Notes under the pieces: model-generated
The model's database searches: none
The model's input: only the letters and a program-made list of their open reading frames with translations
What the model was told of the DNA's origin: nothing
DNA from: Verticillium longisporum
Taxonomy: Eukaryota > Ascomycota > Sordariomycetes > Glomerellales > Plectosphaerellaceae
Reading direction: 5' to 3'
Length of the DNA stretch: 64,000 nucleotides
NCBI GenBank assembly: GCA_019188255.1
Contig: JAETXT010000001.1
Location: 372,001 to 436,000 of the forward strand
Shown here: one piece after another, positions 1-11,304 of the stretch
How the letters are laid out: each line of letters starts with the position of its first letter
Numbering within the stretch: position 1 is the stretch's first letter
Program-made: the position numbers and the translations under genes

Positions 1-175
1 GGGATGAGATGTGTGCCCGGTGCGATGAGTGTGCAGGCGCCCCGCGGTTCTGTGCGTGCAGGCCCGTGTCCTCCTTCGTTTATTTGACATCTCCTTCCAG
101 GCAGCACGCGAAGAACGCGCCCTGCCCTTCTTCTTCCCGACAACCAGGCTGCCAGGTCAACAATCAACAACACAC

Positions 176-292
176 AGCCGCATAGCTCAATGGTAGAGCG
201 CCTGGTTTCTCCCCCCCCCTAATCCGACCACGAAGACCTAACAGCATCATTACTCTTCCCAGGAGACGGTGGTTCGATTCCATCTGTGGCTA
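176..292 (+). tRNA. tRNA-Arg(UCU), intron-containing
   Basis: The cloverleaf can be drawn by eye. A 7-bp acceptor stem pairs 176-182 with 285-291 (one G-U), with discriminator A292. The D arm is 185-199. The anticodon stem pairs 201-205 with 259-263. The T arm is 268-284 with a 7-base TTCGATT loop. The loop reads TT-TCT, so the anticodon at 208-210 is UCU, which reads AGA (Arg). The halves are split by an intron of about 46 nt (roughly 212-257) at the usual eukaryotic site after position 37. Position 37 would be C211 instead of the normal purine, next to a run of C, so either the base or the exact splice point is doubtful. Confidence 0.8.
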
Positions 293-488
293 ACTTTTTT
301 CTCGAGGGAGTGGAAAGTCTCCTGTATTATACCTTGCCTTGGCAGATTGAATAGTCCCTCATGCGAAGGCGAGTTTACGGTCAAATCGTATCATTCATGT
401 CATCTATTCATGCCATCTCGCTCGTTCGCCCCCCTTTTCCTTAATCCAGTCCTTACCCTCAGGTCAGCAAACCCGTGGCTGGCATCTA

Positions 489-3400
489 TCATGAGCTCAC
501 AAACTGCGCAAACTTCTGCACCACCTCCTTATCCACGTTGACCATCCACTCGTCCTGAAACTTCTGCTCGCCTCCCGCCCGCTGCACGAGATCCCGGACC
601 CTCTCCATGACAAACTGCTTCGCCACGACACGGTGCAGCGGGTCGCTCTGGTAGAGCTCCCGGGCGCGGATGCTCTTGGGCGTGTCCCACTCGTCGCCCT
701 CCTGCTCGGCCCAGACGAGGTTGTCAGATCCGTCGACAGCCCCGTCCTGCAGTTCCGCAATGGTGTCGGCCCACAAGCTCATGTAGTCCTGCAGCTTGCC
801 GAGCGTCAGGTCCTGGACGGGGTTCGGCAGCTCCGTCAGCCGCGTGAGGCCCAGTAGCGTCAGCTTCTTGTGCTCGATGCGGTCCCAGCTCTCCATGTAG
901 GAGAACCACTCGGTCGTCAGCCAGGGCCACACCTGCTGCTGCACGTCGCCAAAGGACGCCAGCATGTTGACGAAGAGCGTCGGGTCGGCATACGCGAGGC
1001 GCGCGAGAATGGCAAAGTAGTCGCCCTCGGTCACTGTGTTGAGCTTGGGGGACTTCTTGTTGGGACCGGTCGTCTGGTGAGCCTCCCACGCGTCGTGGAG
1101 CCTCTCGAGGATCTTCTTCAAGAAGCCCGTCTCGAGCATGTCTTGGATGACCACCGACACGCCGTTCGCGCCGCCGTACTCCTCGGCCGCCCTGATGAGG
1201 TACTCGATGCATCGCGTCGCGGCGTTGACCTGTTCCCTGCTCTTGACCTCGAGCGCCCCCGAGAGCGCGGTCAAGAAGGGACGGCGCAGTGTGTCCTCCA
1301 GCACGGCCCCAGGCGCAAGAATGATGTACGCCTCGACCGCTTCTAGTGCCATGCCGGCCGTCTCGGGGCTGTACTCCAGGATCGGGAGCAGCAAGGGGGC
1401 GATGCTGACAATCTCCGTGGAGACGGGTGGATTGCTCTGCGACAGGATAGAGTTCCAGAGGTCAAGCACATCGTCAATGAGAGAGGTATGGAGCTCAGAC
1501 GTCGGGTGCGCGACTTCTGTGATAAGTGGCACCATCAAGGGGTGGAATCGCTGCGATTCGGTGCCCATCGATGTGACGAGAGCGCTGAAGACGGCAACGA
1601 TGGCAGTCTTCGCCATGAATTCCTGGTTGCCAACAACTTGGAATACCTCTACGATCGCGCCCACGATGGAATCAGCAAATGGTGTGACATGGGCTTCCAA
1701 CCTCGTCACTACCAGTCTCATCGTCTCCAAGAGGGCGAGTCGCGTCTCATCAACGCTGACGTTTCGGATGAGCTGGGTGAGTTGTTCCAGGATATGAGGG
1801 GCATGCGGCACAAAGTTGTCGACGCTAAAGTCGAGCTCGTCCACAATCATCTGTAGGTTTCGGGCAGCCGAAATCAGCACGACAATGTCGTTGCCCTCGG
1901 CGTTGGGGTCCATGAAGTGACGGAAGATGCCATACACGATGGCGCGGCTTTCATTTGACACGTTGTGGAACACCCACTGTCCCAGGAGCATGGATATCCG
2001 CCGCCTGAGCACCTTCGCCAAAGGACCAGTTTGTTGGGCATCGGGGACCAGGGTAGATGTCAAGAAGCTGTTGAAGTCAACCTCCTGGAAGATATGTTGG
2101 GAAGCCAGGCCCATGGCCGTGTACACCGCGTCCTTGGTGGCAAAATCAGCCTGTCCGCCAGTAGCCGTTTGGATATACGACAGCAGATGAGGTACGAGTA
2201 GGGTCTTTCTTTGGTTCAAGAGGCCCAGAAACACCCTCTCCGCGGCAGGACGCACTTCCCACTCGTACGCTGAGCTGTCGAATCTCTCCTGGTGCTCCCA
2301 CTCTTCCGGATCTTCGTCCCAAGCCTCGAGATCTGACTGGCGGAAGACGAAAAGATGCGTGAGAACCGTGTTTGCGATCTGCAGGCAGAAGTCGTCTTTG
2401 AACAGCTCATTCTTGATAAACTCGACCGCTTCGTGCTCTTCTTTCTTAGCTTCTGGACCCCGATAGACGAAAGTGTGTTTTGGAAGGAAAGCCAGGTCCA
2501 GACAGGCCTTGATCAGCAACAACGCACGCGTTGTTAGCTTTTCGAGCAGCGGTCCTTCGGCCTTGGACTTTGCGTCTCCGCTTGACTGCCGGATGCCTTC
2601 TGACTTGTCGAACACCTCGGCGAACTTGGCAACCAGATCCCAGTATGCGTGGATGAGCGGAAGAGAACTTGGTAGGCCTGCGAATGATGTCGGCTGCGAT
2701 GTGGCCATTTCCATGTGCAACTTGGTGAACTGCAGGAGATGCTTCCCGACGAGCTCTTGATACGACTCCGGGACAGCAGACTCCTGACTGACAAAGCCGA
2801 GGAACTGACCAAAGTGGTTTTGGGATAGAGTCCAAAACTGCTGCACGGTCTTGTCCTTATGCGGAGCCTCAAAGCCAGAGATGAGAAGTCGACGGATGAC
2901 TTTCAGGGTAAGTAGGGTGATGCGAATAGCAATGTCTGCTTCGGAGGCGCCATCTTGACCCTTTACACCGGTCAGGAAGTCGACCCAAACCGGTATCCTT
3001 TCTGCATAAATCTCTCCCAGCACATAGGCAATTTCGGGTGTAATAGAGTGGAGGGCGGTTTGGGCGCTACGAAGACGTGCAGTGCTCATCTCCTTGACCA
3101 CTTGGAGGAGGATCTGCAGGGTGCCATGGAGATGTTGCGGCTGGCCCGTTCGAGAAGATCGCAACAGAGCAATGAGGCTTGGGAGCGCTTCGGGCCATTG
3201 TCGGGGATAGTCGACCCTGACGATTCTTGCCGCAGCAAGAGAGTTCTGGCGGGCAAGTGCCTCATCCTCCTCGTCGAGGGTGCCTGGAAAGAGCTTCTGG
3301 CGAATGAGATTCTTCTCGTCGAGACTGAGGCCACCTTTACTTGTGTGAGCAATTCGCCAGTATTTGTCGATGCCGTTCTTGAGCTGGATCACAGCAAGGA

Positions 3401-3662
3401 ACCGAATCTGCCGGGGAGGGACTTGTCAAGGAATATCGACTGCAGGGTAAAGGTGAGCTGTTGTTCCCACGTGCAAGAGGGTTTAGGGGGAGCTTGCTTG
3501 CAGAGAAGAGTAGTAGCCGGTTTCCTTTTCCCAAGCCTCTAGCTGCTGGCCTGACGTCTGCCTCTGGGCATGGTCTGCACCTGTCGCCGATTCGAGGGCT
3601 CTGCAGAGTTCCTGCAGAGTCAGGGGGTTTGCAGTCCCAGGCACCTCTATCGCGAAGCTCAT
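489..3662 (-). CDS. Importin-beta family receptor, Kap120/importin-11 type (one-base frame break)
   Basis: This is a nuclear transport receptor made of HEAT repeats, resembling importin-11 and yeast Kap120. The N-terminal importin signature is visible as FLAVIQLKNGIDKYWR, followed by a long all-helical body with no other domain. The first exon runs 3662-3498 and encodes a start like MSFAIEVPGTANPLTLQELC. A 58-nt intron (3440-3497) has a GC donor (GCAAGC) and a CAG acceptor. The second exon then reads LQSIFLDKSLP and loses frame at a run of four G (3413-3416 on +). One more base restores LPRQIRFLAV and the remaining 2.9 kb is open. The product would be about 1,038 residues, a normal size for the family. 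The start at 3662 is preferred over an in-frame ATG at 3686 on grounds of family start position. An importin role is certain by family; the subclass is likely. Confidence 0.85.
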
Positions 3663-5360
3663 GGTTGCTACCCGGTTCGAGAGCACGACGTGGCCTGCCT
3701 ACCGCCGTGGCGCTGAGGATCTCGGTACGATTGTGGAGAATATAGGCCTTCCTGACGTTGTGGGCACGCGGATCAGAGCGCGTTCGAGTATCTGAGCTTG
3801 TCAACAATTTTGATGCATGGTTGGTCGCACGAGACACGAGGCAGCCTCGTCCACTTCTTGATGGGCGGTCAAACAATTAGGCGGGGCTGCCCTGTCTGCC
3901 GCGGGGTACTCACAGGGTTCCACTAGCAGTTTGCACAGCCTGAGCGTTCCGAGAGGCCAGGCGCGAGAGGCCAGGCGCGCGTACAGTGCCAGGCACTCTG
4001 GCACAGTACCCGCACGGGAGCGGGAGCGTCTAACCCAGGAGCCTTTCCACAGCATCTTCCATTTACATTTACAAGCGGCCTACCTTCCTATTTCCTGTGT
4101 TCCGAGCTGGTTCCATCTGGCCAAACTCGACAGACCTCTTGTTAGGGTCATATCGTCAATCAGCTCCGATGGCGCATGGAATCGATTGCTCCTCATCACA
4201 ACGAGCTCTTTGAAGACTCACACCATCCTGGCGTTTTCCAACGTGACAGCATCTGGTTTCCATGAGATCTTCCAAGGTACATGGTTCCAGAAGAATGGAG
4301 ACCAGCATTGGCCAACAAGACATAACCTGGGCGACCAGCGTCGTTCCGTTGGAAGCATCTCACTAACCTTCAAGCCCATCGCCATTCCGATGTCTCCCGC
4401 TTCCCTTGGACCCATCAAAGGGCCCAGAAGCGTGGTCGTCTCTGTTGGCTGTGGCGAGCGCACAGCATCCAAGCGACGTGGTTTCAAGTCGAAGCCGGCG
4501 GCTTATCTGCGCCAGAGCTCAACGTCGATCTCAGACGTTGTTCTCCTCCCAGCGTGGGCAACATCCGGAAAGCTATCATCTGGGACATGTGGCCAAGGGA
4601 CCCGCCCCCATTGGTGATGGCAAACCCCCCGCGTGTTCGCTGTGGCCTCACCCCTGCAGCTGCCACCAGCACGCTCTTTGAGCTCTTTCTGTGCTGTGAG
4701 GGAGAAGCCTTGACAGCAAGACAAGACCTCAGAAGGCCGCCAAAGATTGTCCACCGATAGACGAAGCAGGACATGAGAAGCAATGAGAACCAACACAGTC
4801 AGCCATGCCCATTCTTAGGTCAGAGACTTTTCTACGTCTCACTGGCCTCCCAGAGTTCTTCTACAACTTGAGAGCTGCGACATCCCACGCGTGTAACACT
4901 GGACCTCTACACGTCTGGACAGTGCTGCGGGCAAGAGGCTCTTTGAGAGGCGCAGGGCTCATCCATGCTAAAGTCCCCCAAAGAATCGCCCATGTGCTCT
5001 GGCCATTGGTCCACACTCGAGGTCCACCTCAGACACCAGACATTGGCGCCAGACTGTATGCAGAACTCGGCGGGGTCGCAGTGCCCAGCCTTGGTGGGGT
5101 AACAGGGGAGCTTTCGGACGACCCTTGATGACGATGGGTGGGAGCTGGGAAGCTCCAGCTACCCTACGTAAGGGTCCGGTCATGGCTTTGGACATCTCCG
5201 TCCTGCTACGATCGACCGAAGACCCTGTGCTTCAGACAGGCGGGCATTTTGCAAGGAGCATGCCCTCGCGTCACGCGGCGGGTGTCTTGTCCGCATGTAC
5301 CTCCAGAGTGCACCCAACAGGTATAGGAGGCAGACAATACGTGCTGGTCACGCATCTGTG
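3663..5360. other. Intergenic region between divergent Kap120 and BTA1
   Basis: About 1.7 kb separates the two divergently transcribed genes. The longest open frame (3931-4617, +) has low-complexity, uneven composition and no recognisable domain or splice pattern. I treat the stretch as promoter and spacer. No tRNA or repeat was seen. Confidence 0.5.
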
Positions 5361-5440
5361 TATATAGCTCACGCCTCTCACATCCCCCCTTTTTGTTTCC
5401 CTTTTTCTTTTCCTTTCATACGACCTGTCTTCCTATCTCA
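5361..5440 (+). promoter_or_regulatory. Core promoter of BTA1: TATA box plus pyrimidine tract
   Basis: TATATAG lies at 5361-5367, about 140 nt upstream of the BTA1 ATG. It is followed by a C/T-rich tract (about 5386-5425), the usual arrangement of fungal core promoters where transcription starts after the pyrimidine run. Confidence 0.5.
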
Positions 5441-5506
5441 ACTGATCAACAAGTTTGGTTTTGCTTCAACGCACCTTTTCCGTACTCACTGCAATGCGAG
5501 AGTACC

Positions 5507-8155
5507 ATGGCTTCTCTTGGTGGTAACAACAAACTGGCGTTAGACGCCAGTCTGCAGACCATCCTCGGAGGAGTTGCATTTGCTGTCTTTGGCAGTGTCT
5601 GTATCTTCATGGTCTTTACCAAGTCCTCCTTGGAAAGTGACCAGCCGCCGACCGTGCTCACGTCCTTCCTTCAGTTCTTCAACTCCTGTTTCATCAGAGC
5701 GCACAACGGCGACAAGAAAGGCACCCAACAGGATGCTCTTGAGAGCTTCTACAAGAAGCAAGCCGGCGCTTACGATGCCACAAGAAGACTTCTCCTCCAG
5801 GGACGGGAGGACATGCTGGCGCTCTCAGCTGCACAGCTCCAAGCCAAAGCGCAGGCCGAGGCGCAAGTCAAGCGTCGTGGAAACACGAAGCGAATCTGGG
5901 TTGACGTACGCCTCTCAATTTTGTCTTTCACCCACATTGCCATGCTCACGCATTTTCCAGGTTGGCGGAGGGACTGGCTGGAACATCGAGGCCATGTCCG
6001 CTTATGTGAACGTGCCCGAGTTCTTCTCCAGTGTCTACCTCGTCGACTTCTCTCCATCTCTCTGTGATGTTGCGCGAAAGCGTTTCCAGAGGTTGGGTTG
6101 GGACAACGTCAAGGTTATCTGCGAAGACGCGAGAAAGTTCCGTCTGGAAGACCATGAAGATGGGATTTCAATTAACGCTACTCCTCTCCGTTCGCCTGTC
6201 CTGAGCTACTTCTCCCAGAAGCGTCCAGAGCATGGCGGCGCAGATCTTGTCACCATGTCTTACAGTCTGTCTATGATCGTAAGTTGCTCTGTATGCTTGA
6301 CGTGTCGCTGATACTGACATTCATTCCAGCCCGATTATCACTCGGTCATTGACTCTTTGACTTCTCTTCTGTCCCCTAACGGTGTCCTCGGAGTTGTTGA
6401 TTTCTACGTTCAGTCACATGTTGACTTTTCCTTCCGCAACTTCACTGGCGGTCTTGTGAACCGCCACGTCAGCTGGCTTTCCCGGACGTTCTGGCGTGCT
6501 TGGTTTGACATTGATCGCGTCGGACTTGAAGCTGCTCGCAGGGATTATCTCGAGTACAAGTTTGGCACCATCCTCAATATTAATGCTCGCAACAAGACTC
6601 TTGGCCGCATCCCTTATTACGTCTGGGTGGGATGCCACAAGAAGCCTTTCTCTTCTTCGGCGCTGCCTCATGAAATTATCGAGAAGATCGACGCGCTGGC
6701 AACGGAGTCACCACTGCTTTACCCCGTGGATCAGCGAAACGCCTTGACTCGCGCCATTGAGAAATCTGCGCCCGAGATTCGATCCAAGGCTTTCATGGCC
6801 GCCATAGAAAATCTCTCTGCCAATCTTCCGCTTCCATCATTCTTCTACCAGAACCACCACTGGCGCATCTACTATGACGACCAGCTCCAGAAGCACAAGC
6901 AATTCAACGACGAGTACATCTACGCGTTCACGTGGGAAGACACGAGGGTTGATGAGCGTCTTCTAAAGCTCGGTGCCGACGATGTTGTCTTAGCCATCAC
7001 CAGCGCTGGAGACAATATTCTCTCCTACGCCATGCAGAGCCCAGCTCGCATCCACGCTGTGGACCTCAATCCCACCCAGAACCACCTCCTCGAGCTCAAG
7101 GTTGCCTCGTACTGCGCCCTTCCCTACGAAGACTTTTGGAGACTCTTTGGTGATGGCAAACATCCTGACTTCCGCACCTTGCTCATGACGAAGCTCTCTC
7201 CCCACTTGTCCTCTCGTGCGTTCCAGTACTGGCTTCAGAACATTCACGTTTTCACCAACAAGCGTGGCTACGGTCTTTATGATACTGGAGGCTCGCGTCA
7301 TGCGATTCGCGTTTTCCGCTGGATCACTCGCATCTTCGGCGTCAGGCGTGCTGTCGCTGAGTTCCTTGACACCAAGACCCTGAACGAGCAGCGAGAGGTA
7401 TGGCGCACCAAGATTCGACCTGCGCTCCTCTCGAAGCTCCTCTGCAACCTTGTCGTCTCACAGGAGTCCTTCCTGTGGTCTGCGTTGGGCGTCCCCAAAA
7501 ACCAGCTCGCCATGATAGAGGCCGACCATGCTGTCAGTGATGCCGTCAAAGGCCCCTCGCCCAAAGCTAAAGACTCTCGATCCCACGCTATTTGGCACTA
7601 CATGCTCGACACTCTAGATCCCGTTGCAGAACATACGCACATCGCCGTCGACAACCCTTACTACCACGTTTGCATGACCGCCAACTTCACGCAGCGCTGC
7701 CACCCAGACTACCTCTCGGAAAAGGCCCACGCGCGCCTCTCTCGCCCAGGCGCCCTCGATGGCCTCCGGATCCACACTGACGAGCTCGACGAAGTCATAT
7801 CGCGCATCACCCCGGCACGCTGACAGTCGCCGTCGTCATGGACAGCATGGACTGGTTCGACCCAGGCGCCGCCGCGGCTGCCCAGCAGATCACCAAGCTT
7901 AACCGCGCTCTGCGCATGGGCGGCCGTGTGCTGCTGCGGTCATCGGCGCTCCACCCCTGGTACGTCAAGGCATTCGAGGCGCACGGCTTCACGTCGAAGC
8001 GAGTTGGAGCGCGCGAGGGCGGTGCTTGCATCGATCGGGTGAACATGTATGCGTCGTGCTGGATCTTGACTAAGGCTGAGAACCTGCCGCCGCCGACACC
8101 GGAGATGGACAGGATGGGAGGCCCGCAATCGGATGTGACGAGCTTCTCGCTCTGA
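5507..8155 (+). CDS. BTA1: Betaine lipid synthase, BtaB-BtaA fusion (one-base frame break)
   Basis: This enzyme makes the phosphorus-free membrane lipid DGTS from diacylglycerol and S-adenosylmethionine. Exon 1 (5507-5905) carries an N-terminal membrane segment. Exons 2 (5961-6278) and 3 (from 6330) carry the BtaB-like methyltransferase, with the SAM-binding motif VGGGTGWNIEAM and acidic VYLVDFS strand. The C-terminal half is BtaA-like (YIYAFTWEDTRVDERLLKL, then AITSAGDNILSY and HAVDLNPTQNHLLELK) and transfers the aminocarboxypropyl group. Both introns are 50-55 nt, GT-AG, phase 0. The frame breaks at a C4 run (7810-7813). One extra C joins RITPGTLTVAVVMDSMDWF and the last 110 residues, giving about 847 residues. 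In Neurospora the orthologue is induced by phosphate starvation. I saw no CACGTG site for the NUC-1/Pho4 factor close upstream. Confidence 0.93.
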
Positions 8156-8860
8156 GGCACGCCTTTTGCTGATGGATAGGTGTCTTGAAGGGATTTGCTG
8201 GATCTGTGGGGAGTAGGTGTTGAGAGGTCTCGGGAAGTGGTTTGCCGGTGAGATACTGACCTGAAACTATGTTACGATTAAATGGAGAATGAGAAACAAT
8301 CGATGTCTGTCAAAAAGGCCCGGTGACGGAATTGTATATAATGGCTAGGTAGGTCAGTGAGATGCTGAGAAGGGTTTCTTCCATTGCTGGATACCCATCT
8401 GGTGAAATTAAATTCGGATGACCTTATGATACATGCAAGTTCCAGGCCCGTAGCCCCTCCTCACTTGCCCCTACCTACGTACCTACCTACCTACCTAGGT
8501 AAGGTAGGTACCTTATGCTGGCTAAAGCAAGACCGACTTGGGAAAGAACCTTCGGTGGTTAAACACGGCAGTAGCCTCTGAATGGGGACATGCTACATGA
8601 TCGTTGAGCATTCTTGGTAGAGCCTGCCATTTGGTGAAGTCCGGATACAAGGGCAAGAGTGACTGATACAGCAAGTGGCATTGAGGCTTGGTCTTTGATG
8701 TGAACACACAGCCTTTCAAATCTGGCTACAGCAACCCCTTCATCAACACCAAAATACTTTGCCTCGTGGTCTGCCGTGACTAGGTCAGACTGCCATCACT
8801 CGTTACTTGATTACGTCTATTCCTCTTATCCAGAAATATCTTTCACTACTCGCTCCCACC
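8156..8860. other. Intergenic region 3' of BTA1
   Basis: This 0.7-kb spacer holds BTA1's 3' UTR and the possible promoter of the UBA ORF. The only structure seen is the TACC/GGTA-rich repeat at 8471-8515. Confidence 0.5.
8471..8515. repeat. TACC/GGTA simple repeat with inverted symmetry
   Basis: CTACCTACGTACC repeats run into TAGGTAAGGTAGGTACC, so the block can pair with itself. Related short blocks recur in other intergenic regions of the window (13113-13156, 19147-19180, 22528-22543, 32159-32199, 32559-32596, 38910-38927). Confidence 0.6.
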
Positions 8861-9173
8861 ATGTCGAGCGACGAGCTAGAGAAAATATCCCAGCCCGAGT
8901 ACTTCCAGCGCCTCAAACAGCTTCAAGGCATGGGGTTCGGCAACGACGCCGCCGCCGATGCTCTCCATGAAGCCAACTTCGACGTGGAGCTGGCTGTCCA
9001 GTATCTGACCGACGTATGCCCCCCCCCCCCTGGCATGCAGCGTTGGTCACCAGACTGATTGGGACTTCAGGGCAACCCGTTTCGCATGGATCTCGACAAG
9101 GGAACGGCGGCTGCTGATTTTCTTGCTGAACCGCCTTTCTTGAGCCTTGAGGCGGTGCTCGATGGTATGCTGG
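8861..9173 (+). CDS. UBA-domain ORF, possibly the 5' part of the broken monooxygenase gene
   Basis: From ATG 8861 the reading MSSDELEKISQPEYFQRLKQ and then LQGMGFGNDAAADALHEANF and DVELAVQYLTD is a good ubiquitin-associated (UBA) three-helix domain: an MGF loop and the closing ELAVQYL helix. An intron (about 9014-9070) splices into GNPFRMDLDKGTAAADFLAE and on to LEAVLDGML, where a GTGAGT donor stands at about 9174. After that several frames stay open and I cannot choose. The next confident coding is the FAD-binding segment at about 9700, in the same orientation with no clear stop or promoter between. It could be an independent small protein or the N-terminus of a UBA-FAD fusion. Decay of the downstream gene makes the model uncertain. 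Confidence 0.4.
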
Positions 9174-9565
9174 GTGAGTTTCTGGCAAAATCATTGTTTG
9201 CTGCTGTGGCATCGCCACGGGCTCGGTATTGGACTTGTGCTGATATCGAGAAGAACAGGGGCCCCCTTGGAGAAGCACGAGTCCTACATCCATGCCGGGG
9301 CCTCTGTCACTGCCCCGACAAGATGCAAATGTCCAGGAACTGGTCGAGAGAGGGAGAACGACGACGAAGACGTCATCCGCCAAATCAGTTCGTTGGATCA
9401 CTTCTGCCGATCGAACGACAGACTCAGCAGAAGACGTCGACGAAGATTGGGGCCTGTTGAGTGATGGATCAACCTGCCACTCTTTCACAGCGCTGGATGA
9501 TTATGGTGGCCAGCTACCGCCACTTCGACCATCCCCCACCACTAGATGCAATCCCAGGGCACCCA

Positions 9566-11070
9566 TGAGAAAAAGCTCCATACAAGCTTGGCTGTCAGCC
9601 TTGCAAGAAGAGGACAAGTGGGCTGCTGGACCGTCCTCCAAGAAGCCACAGAAGAAAATGCCGCCGCCCGAAATCCCCAAGTCTTCGCCTCCAAAGCCCA
9701 AACCTGAACAACTTCGAGACTTGCGCCTCGGCATCATTGGAGCGGGTTTCACCGGACTCCTGCTCGCCCATGGCCTGCGCCGGCACGGGGGCATCGAGGT
9801 TGACATTTAGGACGAGCGACCTCCCCCTGAGGAATGGCAGCGCTCGGTGGTTCACGACTGGTCCGTGTCAGTGCCCGACCGTAAAGCGCTCCTCTCGAAT
9901 ATTGAGAGATTGCTTCCTTTGAACATTTACCATGCAGTCATGGAGGCCTGCAGTGTTGCACCCACGCTTGCTGGGGTGCTGAAACACCAGCCCATCCCAT
10001 GCCTCGACGCCGAGACTGGCGATACGCTTTTTCACGCTGAGGTGCCAGACATTTGTCGTTACCGTGGTTTGCGTCTGCTCAAAGCCCTGTGGGGACATTT
10101 GCCAGTGCAATAGAATACATCGCTGGTCAGTCTTCAGCCCAGCAAGGATAGCAAAGAGGTACACCTCATCTTTGAGCCTGGCCATCTCTGTCACAAGGTC
10201 GACATTGTCGTTGGTGCCGACGGAGCCGATTCCATGGTTCGTCGGTTTCTTGTCGAGAAGTTTCAGCACGTAGACCCCGAGCCGGTTCTCACTCCATACG
10301 TTGAGGAGATTGCCCTGATGTCGCGGACCAAGAGCAAGGACGGCACCGACTTGGTCCAAAAGCGTCACCCAATTCAGACTATGGCGTCGGACAAGGAGGG
10401 ACTGACAACGATTGCCGTGCACCAGTGGCAAGTTGAGTCGGAGGAGAGGGCACACGAGCTGATCCAGATGAGTCGAATCTCGGTGCCGCCAGGCGATGAC
10501 GAGATGGGAGACTTGGACCTTACAGGGAACGAGGCGCGCCGGTACATGGCGCAGTCGATCTGCAAGACAGCTCTGCAGGACTTGGAGCCTTGGAGGACAT
10601 ACGTTGAGGCGCTGCGGGAACCGCATGCTCAGGGGCGCTTTACGGTCAGGAGGGTGCGGGGCTGGAACCCGGTTGACTTTGGCAACCTCGGCGGGCTGGC
10701 CACTCTGGCGGGTGATGCAGCGCATGTCATGCTTCCCTGTAAGTTCACGTTCCTTTTGAGACGGCCAACGAGACACTGGCTGACAAGGATGCCAACAGTC
10801 GGCGGACGCGGCTTGCTCAATTCCACGGTAGATGCCAATGCTTTGTGCTGGGCCATCAAGACGGTGCCACGACCAGGCGCCACGCCCATTGCTGAACGGC
10901 TAGCCAAGCAGGAGGAGAGTCTGGACGACTACGGCGAAGGCATGCGGCAGAGAGCTGGCGTGCAGGTCCGCAAGACGTTGGAAGAGGCGGAGAAGTCGAT
11001 CAACCTAGCAGCGGTTCGAGCAGTCCTGAAAGAGGATTCCAACAGGACTCCTGTCTGCATTTACCAGTGA
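9566..11070 (+). pseudogene. FAD-dependent monooxygenase, broken by two in-frame TAG codons
   Basis: A Rossmann FAD-binding motif (LGIIGAGFTGLLLAHGLRRH, about 9726-9785) is followed by VHDWSVSVPD, the IVVGADGADSMVRRF motif (about 10203-10245) and the C-terminal GDAAHVMLP...GGRGLLNSTVDAN motif, the order of class A flavoprotein monooxygenases. One reading frame covers 9566-11070 apart from TAG at 9808-9810 and TAG at 10111-10113. The second lies where W is expected (Q-W-N-T-S-L), so TGG to TAG is a G-to-A change. A 60-nt GT-AG intron (10739-10798) is still recognisable and joins LP to GGRG. The gene ends 176 bp before the RIP-mutated transposon. Substrate unknown. ATG 9566 is only a convenient start; the true 5' end may lie in the UBA region. 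Confidence 0.7.
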
Positions 11071-11246
11071 CGCGGTGCTGGTTGGTGGCTCGGTTTGCGG
11101 GTGTTGATGTAGCGTTGCAAGAAGGGTTTGGATGTAAGCGTATTTCATAGCAGTATGATGCAGAGCGTAGCGAATGGCATTGATAGGAGTGTGCTTGATG
11201 TTCAGGGTGAGTGTAAGGAGGAGTATGGCGATGAGATGCCTCTGTA

Positions 11247-11304
11247 AGTCCCACACCCCCAACTCCGCGCCCCCCCAACTCCGCGCCCCCCCAACTCCGC
11301 GCAC
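11247..11304. repeat. Left terminal inverted repeat, 58 bp with three AACTCCGCGC copies
   Basis: It begins AGTCCCACACCCCC and then repeats a CCCCCCAACTCCGCGC-like 16-bp unit. It matches the right end perfectly except for one additional 16-bp unit. It is not RIP-mutated. Confidence 0.9.

Noticed and set aside
3931..4617. 228-residue plus-strand open frame between Kap120 and BTA1
   Set aside because: No domain, no splice partners, no conserved composition; it sits in a divergent promoter region.
9868..10776. 302-residue minus-strand open frame opposite the monooxygenase
   Set aside because: The plus strand carries recognisable flavoprotein motifs and a conserved intron; the antisense frame has no domain and is a by-product of codon composition.
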